64,000 nt of DNA. Origin: Heliopora coerulea (taxonomy: Eukaryota > Cnidaria > Anthozoa > Scleralcyonacea > Helioporidae). Positions within the stretch are counted from its first letter, which is position 1, and every line of letters begins with the position of its first letter. The translations under genes and the position numbers were made by a program. The stretch covers positions 1-64,000 of the forward strand of contig JASJOG010000551.1 in the NCBI GenBank assembly GCA_030142905.1, in the 5' to 3' direction. The notes beneath the pieces are model-generated. The model did no database searches. It was not told the DNA's origin and was given only the letters and a program-made list of their open reading frames with translations. Below, one piece after another: positions 60,100-64,000 of this stretch.

Positions 60100-60391
60100 A
60101 AGTAAAGTAAAGTAAAGTAAAGAAAAGTTTATGTATACTGGACAACCCTATCAGCTACATAAGCTGTTCTCCCTAGAGGTCCAGTAAGGCCCTACCCTCA
60201 TGGGTCCAGTGTTACTACAGGAAGAAACAGGAGTACCCGGAGAAAACCTGAGATACTTGGTAGAGACAAACTGGACAGCACTCTTCTCATATGCAACTAA
60301 GGTAACTTTAATCAGATAACTGCATGGAGCCGGAATGGAACCCTAGTCACAGTGATGGGAGACACGTGCACTATCACTGTGCCACCAGCAC
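60100..60391 (-). mobile_element. tRNA-derived SINE, copy 1
   Basis: The minus strand begins near 60391 with the pol III A box TGGCACAGTGATAGTGC and, about 35 bp on, the B box AGGGTTCCATTCC. A tRNA-unrelated body follows (CCAGTTTGTCTCTACCAAG) and a tail of ACTTT repeats at 60100-60125. It lies in the intron after FN3 exon F. Confidence 0.8.
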
Positions 60392-60777
60392 ATGTGATAA
60401 AAGCAAGCTTACTTTTCTCTTCAAGTACTTGCGGCTTAAAAGACATTGATTTTCAAACTTTCTGCACGAATTAGCGTGTAAAGGGGTTCCCCTTAGAAGT
60501 CATCTTAAAAAGCTCGCAGTATGTACTTTATCGGATCTAAAACACTATCCCATAAAGCAGTCCTGTTCGTTTTTTAAATATTACTTATAAAATCAGGATA
60601 TTCGGAGCTAGAAAAGTTTAGAACTTTTTTTATCTGCAATGATGTGAAGGACTGACGATTCTCGGACCGCTTGAACAAACTTGAAAATGTAACGATTATC
60701 CAACAACGGATCACTCCAAAGAAAAATGATAGCGGTGAATTAATATCCAATCCCGTTTTGATCACAAACACATTATA

Positions 60778-61040
60778 ACCTGATGGCAAAGTTGTAGTGT
60801 ACGTGTATCACCACTGTGACTAGGGTTTGATTCCAGCTCCGTGCAGTTACCTAATTAATGTTACCTTGGTCACACGTGCAAAGATTGTTGTCCAGTTTGT
60901 CTCTACCAAGCATCGCAGGTTTTCTCCCAGTAACACTGCACCTAGGAGAAATGCCCCTCACTGGATCTCTTGAAAGAACAGCTTAGCTACCTGATAGGGC
61001 TATCCATCATAAATACACTTCTTTTAACTTTATTAATCAA
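60778..61040 (+). mobile_element. tRNA-derived SINE, copy 2
   Basis: Same family as copy 1 but on the plus strand: a decayed A box TGGCAAAGTTGTAGTG, B box AGGGTTTGATTCC, the same body (CCAGTTTGTCTCTACCAAGC) and an end in CTTTTAACTTT. It faces copy 1 head to head. Confidence 0.8.
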
Positions 61041-61581
61041 TACCTGCTTCAATTATAACCTATCTCAGTTATAACCCGTCTAAATTAAAGGCATTTTGGA
61101 TATTCAAATGTTAATCACTAGTAACACCTTTAAAAGTTCTGGACAATATATCTAGTTTCTTTCATTTTTATCGAATATATGCACCAGCGAGGTCAGTGAT
61201 GCAGCAATCATAAATCGAAGCATAAAAACTCGTCAGTGATTCTCAGCTTTTGAAGATTTTGCGAATATACCCATTGAATAAAACTGGGATGAAAACAGAG
61301 GGGCTAAATTACTACCTTGTTTTAACTTTTATTGAAGGTCTCAAAACTTCTTGAAGGTGTTCAATATTGTATGTAGCAATCTTTTTTTCCGTAGGTTTCA
61401 TAAGAGTTTGTAACTACATAATCATTAATGTTGGTGTAGCTTTCGCACGATGGTGAAGATGGGATTGGCACTTTATTAGTTGTGTTGAGTCTGTTGTCGG
61501 TTAAGTTTAGTCCGTTGTTCTTTGGTATGTTTAAAAAGATCGTAAGTATTAATTCGTGTAATATTTCACCAACGAGTGCAA
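61041..61581. other. Intronic, nothing recognised
   Basis: Short tandem words CTATAACC/TATAACCCGTC near 61050 only; no exon found. Confidence 0.4.
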
Positions 61582-61826
61582 GTGTTTTACTAGGGGTTAC
61601 AAACACGAGAGAACAATGAAAATCACGAGGCCGTGAACCAAGTGATTTTCATTGTTCTCAAGTCTTTCTAAAACATGACAGTATAATGAAAACCACGAGG
61701 CCGCAATCCGAGTGATTTTTGTTCTCGAATGTTTTACAAACGCGAGAGAACATTGAAAATCACGAGGCGGTAGGCCGAGTGTTTTTTGTTGTTCTCGAGT
61801 GTTCGTAACCCTTAGTAAAACACGAG
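61582..61826. repeat. Palindromic element with three internal hairpin units
   Basis: The ends GTGTTTTACTAGGGGTTAC and its approximate reverse complement GTAACCCTTAGTAAAACAC enclose three diverged units of about 80 bp. Each reads CGAGAGAACA..GAAAATCACGAG and then GTGATTTT..TGTTCTCGAG, that is, itself a palindrome. No coding capacity. Confidence 0.75.
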
Positions 61827-62945
61827 ACACTAGTTTATGAAATAGCCTCTCAATCGTCTATTATGAATTTATAATTTAGAAATACAGTAATAAACGATTG
61901 TATGTATGGGCCGTTTATTATCTGATTTCTTAATTATGAATTCAGTTTACGTGACCTTTACCGGGTTTCAAAACACGTGCTCATGACCAAATATTTTTGT
62001 CTAGTTGGTTAATTAGGTCATGAATTATTAATGAGTTTGAGAACATTAAATAAAATAGATTGAAGGAAAGATACAGTCCCCGATCGTGTTTGTTAAACCG
62101 GTTGAAGCACAACTACTACAAGAAATGGGAAAGACGAAAAAAAAAAGACCCGTGCATATTCCACTCTTACCCTTGTTTTTAGCCAGAATGGTGAAAACTA
62201 GATTATCTGGATTGGCAGAGCTGGTCTAATTACAGGAAACGGAACGGGTGCCTAACAATTTAGTCAATTTAGACACTTTGGTGTCTTTAAGATACGTATA
62301 CAGTTTAGAGTTTAACACACGAATTTTATCGGTGACGTCTGTGGTCAAAATGGGTGGACAAACCTGAGCAAGAAAAGTTTTGCATTGCAAAATGTCTTCA
62401 TCGAAATGTTCAACATGAGCGGACATCGTTTGGATTGACACACGCATCAAACGACGGGAGTAACTTGAACAAGCCGCCTAGATGGAATCTGATGAACGGC
62501 GGTGAATCGTAGTAGAAGTAAAATACAAAGGGTTGAAGGATGACTTAAAACCATACGGAATAACTTTATGGTATAAGCAACGACAAATAAAAACAATATG
62601 GCTAGAGAAACGGGTCTTAGATAAAATGAGGTCAAACAAGCGGAGGGCTGGTTTACTTAGAAAACTACTTTTTACGTTTCGGCAGTACTCAGACCTTTCC
62701 GATTATTTCATATATGTATATATATTTTGAACTATAGATTTTGAATCTGATCTAGAATCTTAAAAGTTTAAAAAGACTAAAAGACTGAATTTTCGTGCGC
62801 TAACTGCAACCTTCATCAGAGTTATTTAAAATTTTGGAAAGTCAAGTTGGGCTACTGAACTGGTCTCTATATGTCCCGAGGGATGTGACCGTTGTAACTG
62901 AACGGTTACAGTAAGAGATTTATTAAAAATGTATGTAGTACAAAA
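61827..62945. other. No gene recognised
   Basis: Open minus frames at 62226-62450 and 62447-62635 show no family features; nothing else stands out. Confidence 0.35.
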
Positions 62946-63490
62946 AACAAGGTTCATCGGACCCAAAATGTTATTCCCCGAGGTTTTTCGTGTCTGCCCT
63001 ACATAAGAGGTATTTCAGAAAGAATCAAAGGTATCCTCGACGAGGTCCGAATAAAAGCAGCATTTAAGCCGGTAAAGACATTTTTAAATGTTTTTCAAAG
63101 ACCTAAAGAAAGACCCTCAGAAAACCAGATTAAAGGCATCGTGTGCAAATTAAATGTAAATCCTGTCCATTTACATATGTTGGTGAGACAAAAAGGTCAT
63201 GGAACTCCAGATGGTTAGAACATAAACCAGGGGTGAGAAAGAGAAACGAATCAGCAATAAAAGATTATGCAGAGAAAACAGGATACGATGTAACCTCAAC
63301 GGACGTCGAAGTTTTGGAGAAAGGTGTGACAAACTACCATAAACGTATTTTCCTTGAAGCTTTACATTCTATGTTAGATGAGGACTCGGTTAATGAACAT
63401 GCAGAATTACCACGCCCATATTTACCATTATTAACATCCCCCAGGACACACAGAGACCAGTTAAACAGCCCAGTTAAACAGCCCAGTTAA
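62946..63490 (+). pseudogene. Penelope-like GIY-YIG endonuclease fragment (PLE 3)
   Basis: CLPYIRGISERIKGILDEVR, then IKAAFKPVKT, is the connector before the nuclease in PLE proteins. After a frame change near 63143 the GIY-YIG domain reads QIKCKSCPFTYVGETKRSWN then SRWLEHK, with zinc-type C-x-x-C, the YVG core and the Arg/His helix, then KRIFLEALHS. The RT part is absent. Confidence 0.8.
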
Positions 63491-63515
63491 ACAGCTCAGT
63501 TAAACAGCCTAGTTA
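63453..63515. repeat. 13-bp minisatellite
   Basis: CAGTTAAACAGCC repeated four times with one change, then a partial unit, at the end of the PLE 3 frame. Confidence 0.85.
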
Positions 63516-63537
63516 GTGAGCTTTTGTAAATCACTTG

Positions 63538-63575
63538 GTCTGACGATGACTCTGAAATAGAGCCAAAATATTATC
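63538..63575 (+). ncRNA. Degenerate hammerhead-like motif, PLE 3
   Basis: CTGACGA (a complete CUGANGA box), helix CTC / GAG with loop TGAAATA, then AAAA where GAAA is required. Located just after the PLE 3 coding region, as for PLE 1 and 2; probably inactive. Confidence 0.35.
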
Positions 63576-64000
63576 GTTTTGAACTTGTCTGTTCTTGGTC
63601 TAATTTGAATATCAAATCACAAGATGACGTTTTTCGGTCTGTGTTTTATCTTTGACAAACCTGTTTCACGACATTTTGATAGTACCAACCTCTCGTTTTC
63701 AGACATGAAAGTATGTGCGATGTCACCGATTTCCGGAAGTAATGATTGCCGCAAGAGACAAAAAAACCATCTCATTTTCAATTTTTACACTGTTGTGTAA
63801 AAATTCATCTCCACGATATTAACCCACGATTTTCTTTCATTTAATCTATGACAAATTTGCTGCTTTTCTCTAGTAGGGGCAGATAAAAGTATTAGCTTCG
63901 GTGCTTTATATTTTAAAGTTTAAATTTTGTTCTGGTTTGCGTGATTTATTCCTTTGCAAGTTAATTTTTTCCAACCAGGACGGATGAAAACATTGGCTTG
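63576..64000. other. No gene recognised
   Basis: AT-rich sequence to the window end; no FN3 second-half exon found. Confidence 0.35.

Noticed and set aside
62226..62635. Two adjacent minus-strand frames
   Set aside because: No recognisable family, no splice or element context; left unassigned.

Overview
This is eukaryotic, AT-rich, intron-bearing genomic DNA. No bacterial gene organisation is visible. Exons coding for fibronectin type III (FN3) and transmembrane segments, several CR1/L2-like LINEs, Penelope-like elements with GIY-YIG endonucleases and hammerhead-like motifs, a ZMYM/P52rIPK-type hAT transposon, tRNA-derived SINEs and many foldback elements together suggest an invertebrate animal, most likely an anthozoan cnidarian such as a coral. 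The species call is inference.

Left region (about 1.9-16.2 kb). A nearly perfect tandem array of 17 units of 710 bp fills 1.9-14.2 kb. Each unit carries a foldback element (two arms of about 190 bp) and, between successive foldbacks, a 75-bp stretch with an acceptor AG, a donor GT and one open frame (phase 1 to phase 1). It would encode a 25-residue Ser/Thr/Asn-rich segment with two N-glycosylation sequons. An exon with one transmembrane helix at 16054-16212 enters in the same phase. The simplest reading is a plus-strand gene for a type I membrane protein whose glycosylated stalk is an expandable run of identical exons. The upstream extracellular exons would lie left of the window.

Middle region (19-53 kb). 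This is a transposon graveyard: LINE 1 with esterase ORF1, endonuclease and RT (minus); a Penelope-like element (plus); LINE 2 with a 2A-like peptide (minus); an EnSpm/CACTA transposase remnant (plus); a well-bounded hAT element whose transposase frame is broken by one stop codon (minus); LINE 3' ends; further Penelope pieces, two of them forming a 315-bp-arm inverted repeat; a BTB-domain pseudogene; and a perfect 1457-bp tandem duplication holding telomere-like repeats, a small unknown ORF pair and the 3' end of LINE 4. A second phase-1 transmembrane exon, similar in layout to the first, sits alone at 38501-38635.

Right region (54-64 kb). Plus-strand exons encode FN3 domains. The first group (54.3-55.9 kb) has in-frame stops or frameshifts and looks decayed. 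The second group (58.5-59.9 kb) is intact, with consistent splice phases, and continues beyond what I can find in the window. Two copies of a tRNA-derived SINE lie in the following intron in opposite orientation. The exon phases and shared strand make a tandem family of FN3/stalk/transmembrane receptor genes plausible, but the window does not prove that the stalk, transmembrane and FN3 exons belong to one gene or one family.
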